Of a stretch of DNA of 64,000 nt, positions 16,527 to 24,563 are shown piece by piece. The stretch is taken from positions 2,622,001-2,686,000 of the forward strand of contig NZ_CP049258.1 of the NCBI RefSeq assembly GCF_011046735.1, in the 5' to 3' direction. The notes beneath the pieces were generated by a model. It worked only from the letters and a program-made list of their open reading frames with translations. It did not search any database and was not told the origin of the DNA. How positions within the stretch are numbered: the stretch's first letter is position 1; the number at the start of each line of letters is the position of its first letter. This stretch comes from Nordella sp. HKS 07 (GTDB lineage Bacteria; Pseudomonadota; Alphaproteobacteria; Rhizobiales; Aestuariivirgaceae). Made by a program: the position numbers and the translations under genes.

Positions 16527-17894
16527 ATGGAATACCGCAAGGAATATTTCAGCGACGCCCGCCCGGAAGGACTGACCGAAGTAGGCGTCACCCGCCAGCG
16601 CTCCGACGCGCTCGGCCATGTCACCGGCAAGACGCAATATTATGCCGACCGCCACTTCGCCGGTTTGCTGCATCTCAAGATGGTACGCAGTCCGCATCAT
16701 CATGCGCGCATCGTCTCGATCGATACAGCTAAGGCGCTCAAAGTGCCGGGCGTCGTGCGCATCCTCACCGCCCAGGACGTGCCGCAGAATATCTACACCA
16801 TCCTTTGCCTCATCCAGGTCGAACCCAATGACGAGCCGGTGCTCGCCTTCGACAAGGTGCGCTACAAGGGCGAGCAGATCGTCGCCATCCTCGCCGAAAG
16901 CGACGCCGCCGCGCGCGACGCCGCCGCCAGGGTGAAGATCACCTATGACGTGCTGCCGGCCGTCTTCGATGTCGAGGAGGCGCTGAAGCCCGAGGCGCCG
17001 CTGGTGAACGAATACCACGGGCGCAATTACTTCACCTATGAGGGTCATCACTGCCGCCGTGTCCGCTATGGCGACGTCGAGAGCGCTTTTGGCGCCGCCG
17101 ATTTTGTCGTCGAGGAGATGTACCAGTCCTCGCCCATCGAGCATGCGCCGACCGAGACCACGGGTTGCATAGTGGTGCCCGACCAGAATGACCGCTACAC
17201 CTGCTATTCCAATACCCAGGCGCTTTATTTCACCCTCGACAACACGGCGCTGATCCTCAAATCACCCTTCCACAAACTGCGCCTCGTCGGCGGCACGGTC
17301 GGTGGCGGCTTCGGTGGCAAGGTCGACGTCATCACCGAGCCTGTCGCCTTCCTCGCCGCCATGCTGACGCGGCGGCCGGTCAAATATGAATTCAGCCGCG
17401 CCGAGGAGATGCAGGTCTCATCGCCGCGCGCCGCCGAGCGCATCTATATCAAGGACGGCCTGATGAAGGATGGCCGCATCATTGCGCGCAAGGTCACGCT
17501 TTATGTCGATGCCGGCGCCTATTCGCGTCATTCGCCCTATGGCACCACCAAGGCCGCCGCCCATATGCCGGGGCCCTACACGATCCCCAATGTCTGGATC
17601 GATTGCCATTGCGTCTACACCAACCGCACGCCTTCGAGCGCCATGCGCGGTTTCGGCGTCACCATTGGCGACTTCGCCCTCGAAGTGCAGATGGACAAGC
17701 TCGCCCGCCGCATCGGCATGGACCCAATGGCGTTCCGTATCCTCAACGCCTATCGCGACGGCGACATGAAGGCGCATCGCAAGGAGGTGGAGGGCGCGGC
17801 CCTCGTCGAATGCATCCAGGCGGCGGCTGATCTCGCCGGTTGGCCGCTCGATGATCATTACAAAGCTATGTCGTCAATGAAGCGGGAGGCGTAA
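16527..17894 (+). CDS. Molybdenum hydroxylase large subunit, N-terminal half (split subunit)
   Basis: This protein covers the first part of a normal molybdopterin-binding subunit: the aldehyde oxidase a/b hammerhead domain (residues about 20-130) and the first molybdopterin domain, with TVGGGFGGKVD near residue 255 and SSAMRGFGV near residue 370. It stops after about 455 residues, where ordinary large subunits continue to about 780. The start at 16527 has GAGGGAG upstream; a GTG at 16512 is less likely. The CO-dehydrogenase loop around the active-site cysteine is absent, so the substrate is not CO. The next gene supplies the rest. Confidence 0.9.
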   Translation: MEYRKEYFSDARPEGLTEVGVTRQRSDALGHVTGKTQYYADRHFAGLLHLKMVRSPHHHARIVSIDTAKALKVPGVVRILTAQDVPQNIYTILCLIQVEPNDEPVLAFDKVRYKGEQIVAILAESDAAARDAAARVKITYDVLPAVFDVEEALKPEAPLVNEYHGRNYFTYEGHHCRRVRYGDVESAFGAADFVVEEMYQSSPIEHAPTETTGCIVVPDQNDRYTCYSNTQALYFTLDNTALILKSPFHKLRLVGGTVGGGFGGKVDVITEPVAFLAAMLTRRPVKYEFSRAEEMQVSSPRAAERIYIKDGLMKDGRIIARKVTLYVDAGAYSRHSPYGTTKAAAHMPGPYTIPNVWIDCHCVYTNRTPSSAMRGFGVTIGDFALEVQMDKLARRIGMDPMAFRILNAYRDGDMKAHRKEVEGAALVECIQAAADLAGWPLDDHYKAMSSMKREA

Positions 17895-17895
17895 C

Positions 17896-18897
17896 ATGAC
17901 GAAGAAACGCGGCCGCGGCATGGCGGCGGTCAATTACCCGACAGGCATGAATCTGGGCGGCGATCCTTCCCAGGCGCTCATTCATGCGACGACCACGGGA
18001 AGTTTCATCGTGACCTTGTCGAGCGTCGATCTGGGGCAGGGCCTCAAGACCGTCATGGCGCAGATCTGCGCCGAGACCTTGGGCGTGCCGACCGACAATG
18101 TCATCATCGACACGGCCGATACCGATACGGGCCCGCACTGCATGGGCACTTTCGCCTCGCGCGGCACCCATCGCATCGGCAATGCCATCATCATGGCGGC
18201 GAAGGAAGCGCGCGCCGTCATGTTGGAAGTGGCGGCCGAGGAGCTCGAGGTCGACGCGGGTGATCTTGTCACCGACGGGGCCGGCAATATCCATGTGCAG
18301 GGCAGCCCGCAAAAGGCGGTATCAGTACTCAATGTGGCGCTCGCCGCGCATTTCAAGCACGGCAAATCGATTTCCGGGCGCGGCATCTTCCTGCAGCCGC
18401 GCTCCTACCCGGAGCCTGAGACCGGCAAGATGGCGCCCGCCACCTGCTATGCGCATGCCTGCACCGTGGCCGAGGTCGAGGTCGACACCGAGACCGGCGA
18501 GGTCGCGGTGTTGTCGCTCAAAAGCGCCTATGAAGTCGGCCGCGCCCTCAATCCGCGCATGGTCGAGCAGCAGATCATCGGCGGCGCCTGGATGGGGATT
18601 TCGCACGCGCTCTATGAGACGACCGAGCCCTATTATCCGGACCGCTCGCACGGACCCGTCGATTTCAATCAATATCTGATGCCGGGTCCGGGCGACCTGC
18701 CGGAATTCGCCAATGTCGTCATCGAGCGCCCGGCGGCGGACGGACCATACGGTGCCAAGGGCGTCGGCGAGATGACCGCCAACTCGCCGATCCCGGCGAT
18801 CGCCAATGCGATCTTCGATGCCGTCGGGGTGAGGGTCGATTCGCTGCCGATCACGCCGGAAAAAGTTCTGCGCGGCATCCGCGCCTTGCATGCCTGA
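17896..18897 (+). CDS. Molybdenum hydroxylase large subunit, C-terminal half (split subunit)
   Basis: The 333-residue protein corresponds to the second molybdopterin-binding domain. GMNLGGDPSQALIH, SSVDLGQGLKTV and FASRGTHRIGN are cofactor contacts, and the catalytic base glutamate sits in GAKGVGEMTANSP. Its ATG follows the previous stop codon by one base and has its own strong GGGAGG site, so this is a genuine second gene rather than a frameshift. The arrangement recalls nicotinate dehydrogenase of Eubacterium barkeri, whose molybdopterin subunit is also divided in two. Neither half could work alone. Confidence 0.9.
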   Translation: MTKKRGRGMAAVNYPTGMNLGGDPSQALIHATTTGSFIVTLSSVDLGQGLKTVMAQICAETLGVPTDNVIIDTADTDTGPHCMGTFASRGTHRIGNAIIMAAKEARAVMLEVAAEELEVDAGDLVTDGAGNIHVQGSPQKAVSVLNVALAAHFKHGKSISGRGIFLQPRSYPEPETGKMAPATCYAHACTVAEVEVDTETGEVAVLSLKSAYEVGRALNPRMVEQQIIGGAWMGISHALYETTEPYYPDRSHGPVDFNQYLMPGPGDLPEFANVVIERPAADGPYGAKGVGEMTANSPIPAIANAIFDAVGVRVDSLPITPEKVLRGIRALHA

Positions 18898-18924
18898 AAC
18901 CCTGAAGTCGGAAAGGAAGTCACG

Positions 18925-19233
18925 ATGCTGAAAGTCATGTCTCTGATGCGCCGCCGCGCCGATATGAGCCTCGCCGAGTTCCGGCAATGGGCACAGTCGG
19001 AGCATCCGCTCCTCGCCCAGAAGCTTCCCGGGCTGCGCGGCTATCGCATGAATGTCGCCAGGGAGGAGAACCCCGATAACCCTTACGACGCGGTGAGCGA
19101 GATGTGGTTCGACAATGCCGAGGCGCGTCTTGCCGCGATGGCGACCGATGCCGGCAAGGCCGCAGGTGGCGACGCCGCCTCGCATTGTGTCAGCCGCTTC
19201 CATCTCCTGGTCGAAGAGAAAGTCTTTGTCTGA
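18925..19233 (+). CDS. EthD-domain protein
   Basis: This 102-residue protein matches the EthD ferredoxin-like fold, with SLMRRRADMSLAEFRQWAQS and HPLLAQKLPGLRGYRMN. Members are dimeric alpha+beta-barrel proteins that act as small isomerases, decarboxylases or accessory factors in degradation operons. Its place between the hydroxylase and its maturation genes suggests it handles the hydroxylated product. The exact reaction is unknown. Confidence 0.85.
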   Translation: MLKVMSLMRRRADMSLAEFRQWAQSEHPLLAQKLPGLRGYRMNVAREENPDNPYDAVSEMWFDNAEARLAAMATDAGKAAGGDAASHCVSRFHLLVEEKVFV

Positions 19234-20092
19234 ACGCGACGTCGCATCGCCCGAGGATCTTGCGGCCAGGCTCGAGCGCCAGCTCTATCTCGCGGGCGAG
19301 GAGCTTGCCACCGCCGCCTTCCTGGCGCTCGGGCTCGGCAAGCCGCTCCTGCTCGAAGGTCTGCCGGGCGTCGGCAAGACCGAGGCGGCCAAGGCCCTGG
19401 CCGCTGGTCTCGGCCTCGAGCTCATCCGCCTGCAATGTTACGAGGGCATCGATGCCGGCCATGCGCTCTATGAGTGGAACTACGCCCGCCAGCTCTTGAG
19501 TCTCAGGCGCGACTCGGCCACCGATCTCTATGCGGACGAGTTTCTCATCGAGCGGCCCTTGCTGAAGGCACTCAAGGCGCCCGACCGCTCGCTGCTTCTG
19601 ATCGATGAGATCGACCGCGCCGACCATGAATTCGAGGCGTTTCTGCTGGAATTCCTCTCCGATTTCCAGATCTCCATTCCGGAGCGCGGTACGCTGAAAG
19701 CGGCCTCGCCGCCGGTGGTGATCCTGACCTCCAACCGCACGCGCGAGCTGCATGAGGCGTTGCGGCGGCGATGTGTCTATAGCTGGATCGCCTATCCTGA
19801 GCCCGAGCGCGAGGCGCGCATCATCATGCTCAGGACACCGGAGCTCGCCGAGGCGACGGCACGCGCCGTCGTTGCTGCCGTGAACGGCCTGCGCAGGCTG
19901 CCGCTCGCCAAGGCGCCCGGCATTTCCGAGGCGGTCGAATGGGCCAAGGCGGCGCAGATGCTCGAAGCCGGCAGCGGCCGTTGGCCGGAGGCGTTCCGGC
20001 GCGCCATCGGTGTCGCGCTGAAGGATGAAGAAGACATGACGCTGGCGCGCGAGGGGCTGGATGAGCTTCTGAACAAGGCCTGCGCCTCATGA
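19226..20092 (+). CDS. MoxR-type AAA+ ATPase, CoxD-like maturation factor
   Basis: The protein has Walker A GLPGVGKTEAAKAL, Walker B LLIDEIDRAD and the sensor stretch VILTSNRTRELHEALRRR of MoxR AAA+ ATPases. CoxD, its relative in carboxydotrophs, helps assemble the sulfurated molybdenum centre of CO dehydrogenase. The coding frame extends back through the EthD gene without a family-like N-terminus, so I place the start at the TTG at 19226, overlapping the EthD stop and preceded by a purine-rich stretch. The start is uncertain; the family is clear. The next gene overlaps by four bases. Confidence 0.88.
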   Translation: MSERDVASPEDLAARLERQLYLAGEELATAAFLALGLGKPLLLEGLPGVGKTEAAKALAAGLGLELIRLQCYEGIDAGHALYEWNYARQLLSLRRDSATDLYADEFLIERPLLKALKAPDRSLLLIDEIDRADHEFEAFLLEFLSDFQISIPERGTLKAASPPVVILTSNRTRELHEALRRRCVYSWIAYPEPEREARIIMLRTPELAEATARAVVAAVNGLRRLPLAKAPGISEAVEWAKAAQMLEAGSGRWPEAFRRAIGVALKDEEDMTLAREGLDELLNKACAS

Positions 20093-21192
20093 AACTGCCG
20101 CGCGCCGCTGCTCTTCTCGTCGATTTCACCCGGCTGCTGCGCCGGCATGACTTTCCCTTGTCGCATGAGCAGGTGGTGATGTTTCTGGGCGCCGTCCGCC
20201 TGCTGGGCCCGCATAGCATGGACAGCATTCGCCAGGCGGCGCTCGCGACCTTGGCGCCGCCGGTCGACCGATTGTCCGAATTCGACGCGTTGTTTCGGGC
20301 TTTCTTCTGCGAGGAGGGCGACGCCGTCCTTGCCGCCAGGAGCCTGCCGGAAGAGAAGGCACCTGTTCGCGACAAGGGGCTCGGGCAGGACAAGCCGCCG
20401 GAAGCGGGCGACACGAGCCGGTCGGGAAAGGCGGCGACCGCGAGAGAGATGCTGAATCTCCGGCGCTTCGATGAGCGCGCCGATGACCCCGCGATCGGCC
20501 GGCTGAACAAAGAGGCGGCACGCGCTCTGCCGCGCCGGCGCAGCTTCCGCAAAGTCGCGAGCAAGGACGGCGAAGGGCTCGATCTGCGCCGGTCCCTGCG
20601 CCGCATCGTCGAGCATGATGGCGACGTCATCGCCCTGATGCGCAGCCGCCGCAAGCCGACCTTGCGCCCGATCGTTCTCCTCATCGACATATCGGGCTCG
20701 ATGAAGGCGCATACGGCGGACTATCTTCGCTACGCGCATGCCCTCACCGCTCTCGCCGGCAAGGTCGAAACCTTCACTTTCGGCACGCGCCTCACCCGGA
20801 TCACCGGAGCGTTGCGCCGGCGCCGCAGAGATTTGGCGCTCGCAAATGCATCGGCGCTTGTCGGCGACTGGGATGGCGGCACAAGGATCGGCCCGGCCCT
20901 GCAGTCCTTCCTTGCCAATCCGCGTTATACCGCATTGTTGCGCGGCGCGGTGATGCTGGTTCTGTCGGATGGCCTCGAGCGCGGCGATCCGGCGCCGATG
21001 CGGGAAGCCGTGGCGCGTATCGCCAGGCGCGCCTGGCACCTCGCCTGGCTGACGCCCCTGGCCGCCGATCCGCGCTTCCGCCCCGAGACCGCGGCCCTGA
21101 AAGCCATACTCGATTACATCGACCGTCTCGGGAGTGGCGGCTCGATCGCCAGCCTCGTCGAGCACACCCTGAAGATAGGGGCGCGGCCATGA
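20089..21192 (+). CDS. VWA-domain protein, CoxE-like
   Basis: The 367-residue protein matches the CoxE-like family: a helical N-terminal half rich in Arg and Glu and a C-terminal von Willebrand A domain with the metal-ion site motif DISGSM (DxSxS). CoxE partners with the CoxD AAA+ ATPase during maturation of molybdenum hydroxylases. The start overlaps the stop of the ATPase gene (ATGA), a sign of tight coupling, and the stop overlaps the next start in the same way. Confidence 0.9.
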   Translation: MKLPRAAALLVDFTRLLRRHDFPLSHEQVVMFLGAVRLLGPHSMDSIRQAALATLAPPVDRLSEFDALFRAFFCEEGDAVLAARSLPEEKAPVRDKGLGQDKPPEAGDTSRSGKAATAREMLNLRRFDERADDPAIGRLNKEAARALPRRRSFRKVASKDGEGLDLRRSLRRIVEHDGDVIALMRSRRKPTLRPIVLLIDISGSMKAHTADYLRYAHALTALAGKVETFTFGTRLTRITGALRRRRRDLALANASALVGDWDGGTRIGPALQSFLANPRYTALLRGAVMLVLSDGLERGDPAPMREAVARIARRAWHLAWLTPLAADPRFRPETAALKAILDYIDRLGSGGSIASLVEHTLKIGARP

Positions 21193-22076
21193 CCGGCATC
21201 GTCGATGCGCATCATCACATTTGGCGTCAGTCCGATCTGCCCTGGCTCTCAGGCCCCATGCTGCCGCGCATATTCGGCCCTTACGAACCCATCCGCCGTG
21301 ACTATCCCATTGGCGAATATCTCGCCGATATCGCGGCATCGGGCGTGACCCGCTCGGTCTATGTCCAGGCCAACTGGGCCAGGGATGATTTCGAGGAGGA
21401 AGTGCGCTGGGTGCAGCGGACGGCAGAGGAAACCGGCTGGCCGCACGCCATTGTCGGCTATGCCGATCTGATGGCGGCGGATGTCCGCCGGCAGCTCGAC
21501 CGACTCGATGCCTATCCCTTGCTGCGCGGCATAAGAATGCAGCTGCACTGGCACGACAATCCGCAATACCGTTTCGCCGCGCGCCCCGATCTGATGCGCG
21601 AGCCGGTCTTCCGGCGCAACATGTCATATGTCGCCGAATATGGCCTGAGCTTCGATCTGCAGGTTTTCACCAGCCAGATGCAGGATGCGGCCGAGCTTGC
21701 CGCCGATTTTCCTGACATCACCTTCATTCTCCAGCATGCCGGCATGCTGGAGGATATTTCGCCGCAAGGCTGGGACGCCTGGCGGAACGGCATGGCGAAA
21801 CTGGCGGTGCAGCCGAACGTCGTCTCGAAATTGTCCGGCCTCGGCACCTTCATTCACAAGGTCGACCGCAAAATCATTGCCGGCATCGCGCGCGAGACGG
21901 TGGCACTTTTCGGGCCGGGGCGTTGCTTGTTCGGCTCCAACTTCCCGATCGAGAAGCTCTGGGCAGGCTATGGCGAGCTGATCGCCGCTCACCGCGCCGC
22001 GCTAGCGAATCATGCGCCGGCCGATCAGGAGAAAATCCTGTCCGGCACGGCGAAGCGGGTTTATCGACTCGATTGA
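21189..22076 (+). CDS. Amidohydrolase-family TIM-barrel hydrolase (amidohydrolase 2 / lactonase-like)
   Basis: This 295-residue protein begins MTGIVDAHHHIW, the metal-binding HxH of the amidohydrolase-2 family. FILQHAGM in the middle and LFGSNFPIEKLW near the end contain the further histidine and acidic residue. Relatives include L-fuconolactonase and 2-pyrone-4,6-dicarboxylate lactonase, so it probably opens a lactone or similar ring made from the hydroxylase product. It is translationally coupled to the CoxE-like gene and ends the operon. Its last 16 bases overlap the convergent reductase gene. Confidence 0.87.
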   Translation: MTGIVDAHHHIWRQSDLPWLSGPMLPRIFGPYEPIRRDYPIGEYLADIAASGVTRSVYVQANWARDDFEEEVRWVQRTAEETGWPHAIVGYADLMAADVRRQLDRLDAYPLLRGIRMQLHWHDNPQYRFAARPDLMREPVFRRNMSYVAEYGLSFDLQVFTSQMQDAAELAADFPDITFILQHAGMLEDISPQGWDAWRNGMAKLAVQPNVVSKLSGLGTFIHKVDRKIIAGIARETVALFGPGRCLFGSNFPIEKLWAGYGELIAAHRAALANHAPADQEKILSGTAKRVYRLD

Positions 22077-23044
22077 GCTGCTATCGCGGCGCGTTGGCGG
22101 ATGAGCGCCAGGACCGTGTCGATCGTCGGCGTCGGCTTCTGCGTGAGGCGGCCCAGTTCCTGCACCGCGGTGACGAGCGCGTCGATCTCGAGCGGCCGGC
22201 CGAGTTCGAGGTCCTGCAGCATCGAGGTCTTGTGCGCGCCGACTGCCGCAGCACCGGCGATGCGCTTGTCGACATCGATGGCGAATTTGATGCCGAGCGC
22301 CTCGGCGATGGCCTGTGCCTCGACCATCATGGCGCGCGCGACGGCGCGCACCGCCTCATCGGCGCAGATCTGCTCGAGCGTCGCCCCGGTCAAGGCCGAG
22401 ATCGGATTGAAGGAGAGATTGCCCCACAGCTTGACCCAGATCTCGCTGCGGATCTGCGGCCTGACCGGCGCGCGAATCCCGCACGCGACCAGGATCTCGG
22501 CCAGCCGCGACACGCGTTCCGTCTTCTCGCCCGACGGCTCGCCGAGCGGCAGGCGGTCGCCCTCGACATGGCGGATGATGCCGGGCGCCTCGATCTCGGC
22601 GGCGGGATGCACCACACAGCCGATGGCGCGCTCAGGCCCGATCATGTCCCAGATGCACCCGCCCGGATCGACCGCCTCGATGCGCTGGTTTTCGTAAGCG
22701 CCGCTCTGTTTGTAGAAATACCACCACGGCACGCCATTCTGCCCGGTGACGACAGCGGTGTCGGGCCCGATGAGCGGCTTCAAGCTGTCGAGAATGCCGG
22801 GAATGGAATGGGCCTTCAGCGCCAGAAAGACGTAATCCTGCGGACCCAGCTCCTTCGCGTCGCTGGTGGCAGCGACCTTGACCGTCGTCTCGGTCTCCGC
22901 CTCCCGCAGTATCAGGCCGTTCTTGCGCATCGCCTCGAGATGCGGCCCGCGCGCGATGAGGCTCACTTCCGCATCGCCTTTGAGCGCGAGTTTCGCGCCG
23001 ACGAGCCCGCCGATGGCGCCCGCCCCGAAGATGCAGATCTTCAT
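22061..23044 (-). CDS. 2-dehydropantoate 2-reductase-like (ApbA/PanE family) dehydrogenase
   Basis: The 327-residue protein opens with the NAD(P)-binding motif MKICIFGAGAIGGLVGAKLA. It has the family's C-terminal helical domain, with the catalytic lysine in VKLWGNLSFNPISALTG. Ketopantoate reductase makes pantoate for coenzyme A, but many soil bacteria carry several paralogues that reduce other 2-keto acids. It is encoded with an acyl-CoA ligase and a GGT-like protein rather than with pantothenate genes, so a catabolic role is more likely. Confidence 0.85.
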   Translation of the reverse strand: MKICIFGAGAIGGLVGAKLALKGDAEVSLIARGPHLEAMRKNGLILREAETETTVKVAATSDAKELGPQDYVFLALKAHSIPGILDSLKPLIGPDTAVVTGQNGVPWWYFYKQSGAYENQRIEAVDPGGCIWDMIGPERAIGCVVHPAAEIEAPGIIRHVEGDRLPLGEPSGEKTERVSRLAEILVACGIRAPVRPQIRSEIWVKLWGNLSFNPISALTGATLEQICADEAVRAVARAMMVEAQAIAEALGIKFAIDVDKRIAGAAAVGAHKTSMLQDLELGRPLEIDALVTAVQELGRLTQKPTPTIDTVLALIRQRAAIAAQSSR

Positions 23045-24561
23045 CAGCCGAGACCCAGCTTGGCGGCGAGGCCGATGCGCTGCAATTTGCCGGTGGCGCC
23101 TTTCGGGATTTCCTCGAGGAAGACGAGCTTGCGCGGCACCTTGAAATCGGCGAGGCGGCCGGACGCGAAGTCGCGGATCTCGCGCTCGCTCGCCTGATGG
23201 CCGTCGCGCAGCACGATCGCCGCCGCCACTTCTTCGCCGAGCTTGTCATGCGGCATGGCGAAGGTGACGACCTGCTGCACCGCCGGATGGTCCATGAGCA
23301 CTTCATCGACCTCGCGCGGGGAAATCTTCTCGCCGCCGCGATTGATGATCTCCTTGAGGCGGCCGGTGATGCGGACATAACCTTCCGCATCCATCGTGCC
23401 CTGATCGCCGGTATGGAACCAGCCATGCGCGAAGGCTTCCTCATTGGCTTTGGGGTTGCTCTCATAGCCCGCCGTGACATTGGCGCCGCGGATGACGATC
23501 TCGCCTGTCTCGTCGGCATTGAGGAGGCGGCCGTCCGCGCCCATGATCGCCACGTCGGGGCCGGCGGCGATGCCGACACTGCCGGGCTTGCGCGCCAGAG
23601 GCGGCAGCGGGTTCGACGCCATCTGATGCGCGGCCTCGGTCATGCCATAGGCTTCGATCACCGGGCAGGTGAAGGTCGCTTCGAGCTCGGCCATCACTTG
23701 TGGCGGCAGCGATGAGGAAGAGGAGCGCACGAAGCGCAAGCTCGCGCGCTTGATGCTTTCTTCGTTGCGCGCCGCCCGGCCGAGGATCGCCTGATGCATG
23801 GTCGGTACAGCCGTGTACCAGCTGGGCTTCGCCTCATCGAGCCAGGCGAAGAATTTGAGCGCGTTGAAGCCCGGCGTGCAGGTGATCGAGGCGCCGGCCG
23901 ACAGCGAGGAGAGCACCGCCGCGATGAGCCCGTGGATATGGAACAGCGGCATGATGTTGAGGCCGCTGTCCTGGGACTTCAGCGCCAGCGTGCGGGCGAT
24001 GTTGTGCGCCGAGGCCGCGACATTCTTCTGGCTGAGCGGAACGATCTTGGGCCTGGAGGTCGTGCCGGAAGTGTGGAGCACCAGGGCCACGTCGTCTGCC
24101 TGCGCCGGGCCATCCTGCTTGGGAGCGCCGACCGCCTGGCCTTCGATGGTGAAATCGCCAGCCGCCGCACCGTCCTGTACCTTAAGGCGCAGGATCGGCA
24201 GCTTGAGCTTCGCCGCCGCTTCCTCGGCTGCCGGGTTGCCGGCCTCGTCGAGCAGGAGAGCGCGCGCATTGAGGTCGCCCAGATAGAATTCGAATTCTTC
24301 CGCGCGATAAGCGGGGTTGAGCGGCGCGGTGGTGGCGCCCGCACCTACGCTCACGAAGGCGCTCGCCATTTCGGGGCCGTTCGACAGCACGATGGCGACC
24401 CGGTCATTGCGCCCGATGCCGAGCGCATTGAGGCGCTCGATCGTCCTGTGTAACAGGCTGCGCAAGGCTCCATGCGTGAGGCCCGGTCGTCCCGGCGCGC
24501 CGAGGGCCCGATCCCCATTCGCGCCGGTTTTCAGAAGTTCGATCAGAGTAGTCGCAGTCAT
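23044..24561 (-). CDS. AMP-dependent acyl-CoA synthetase (oxalyl-CoA synthetase-like)
   Basis: The 505-residue protein has the adenylate-forming motifs HTSGTTSRPKIVPLS, YGMTEAAHQM, FHTGDQGTMD, GRLKEIINRGGEKISP and the C-terminal catalytic lysine in PKGATGKLQRIG. The segment LNIMPLFHIHGLIAAVLSSL resembles the plant/yeast oxalate-CoA ligase group (AAE3, Pcs60), so a small acid such as oxalate is a reasonable guess. It overlaps the following reductase gene by one base and follows the GGT-like gene by two, indicating one operon. Confidence 0.85.
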   Translation of the reverse strand: MTATTLIELLKTGANGDRALGAPGRPGLTHGALRSLLHRTIERLNALGIGRNDRVAIVLSNGPEMASAFVSVGAGATTAPLNPAYRAEEFEFYLGDLNARALLLDEAGNPAAEEAAAKLKLPILRLKVQDGAAAGDFTIEGQAVGAPKQDGPAQADDVALVLHTSGTTSRPKIVPLSQKNVAASAHNIARTLALKSQDSGLNIMPLFHIHGLIAAVLSSLSAGASITCTPGFNALKFFAWLDEAKPSWYTAVPTMHQAILGRAARNEESIKRASLRFVRSSSSSLPPQVMAELEATFTCPVIEAYGMTEAAHQMASNPLPPLARKPGSVGIAAGPDVAIMGADGRLLNADETGEIVIRGANVTAGYESNPKANEEAFAHGWFHTGDQGTMDAEGYVRITGRLKEIINRGGEKISPREVDEVLMDHPAVQQVVTFAMPHDKLGEEVAAAIVLRDGHQASEREIRDFASGRLADFKVPRKLVFLEEIPKGATGKLQRIGLAAKLGLG

Positions 24562-24563
24562 TT

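Noticed and set aside
17885-17896. Frameshift breaking one large subunit into two
   Set aside because: The second gene has its own strong GGGAGG site and start codon one base after the first stop, and both products have complete domain boundaries.
15208-18897. Aerobic CO dehydrogenase (coxMSL)
   Set aside because: The subunit order and CoxD/CoxE genes fit, but the large subunit lacks the active-site cysteine loop of CO dehydrogenase and reads AMRGFG there, so a different substrate is likely.
22061-23044. Assignment as the pantothenate-pathway panE
   Set aside because: The family fits, but the gene lies with a CoA ligase and a GGT-like gene and not with pantothenate genes, so only a family-level name is given.
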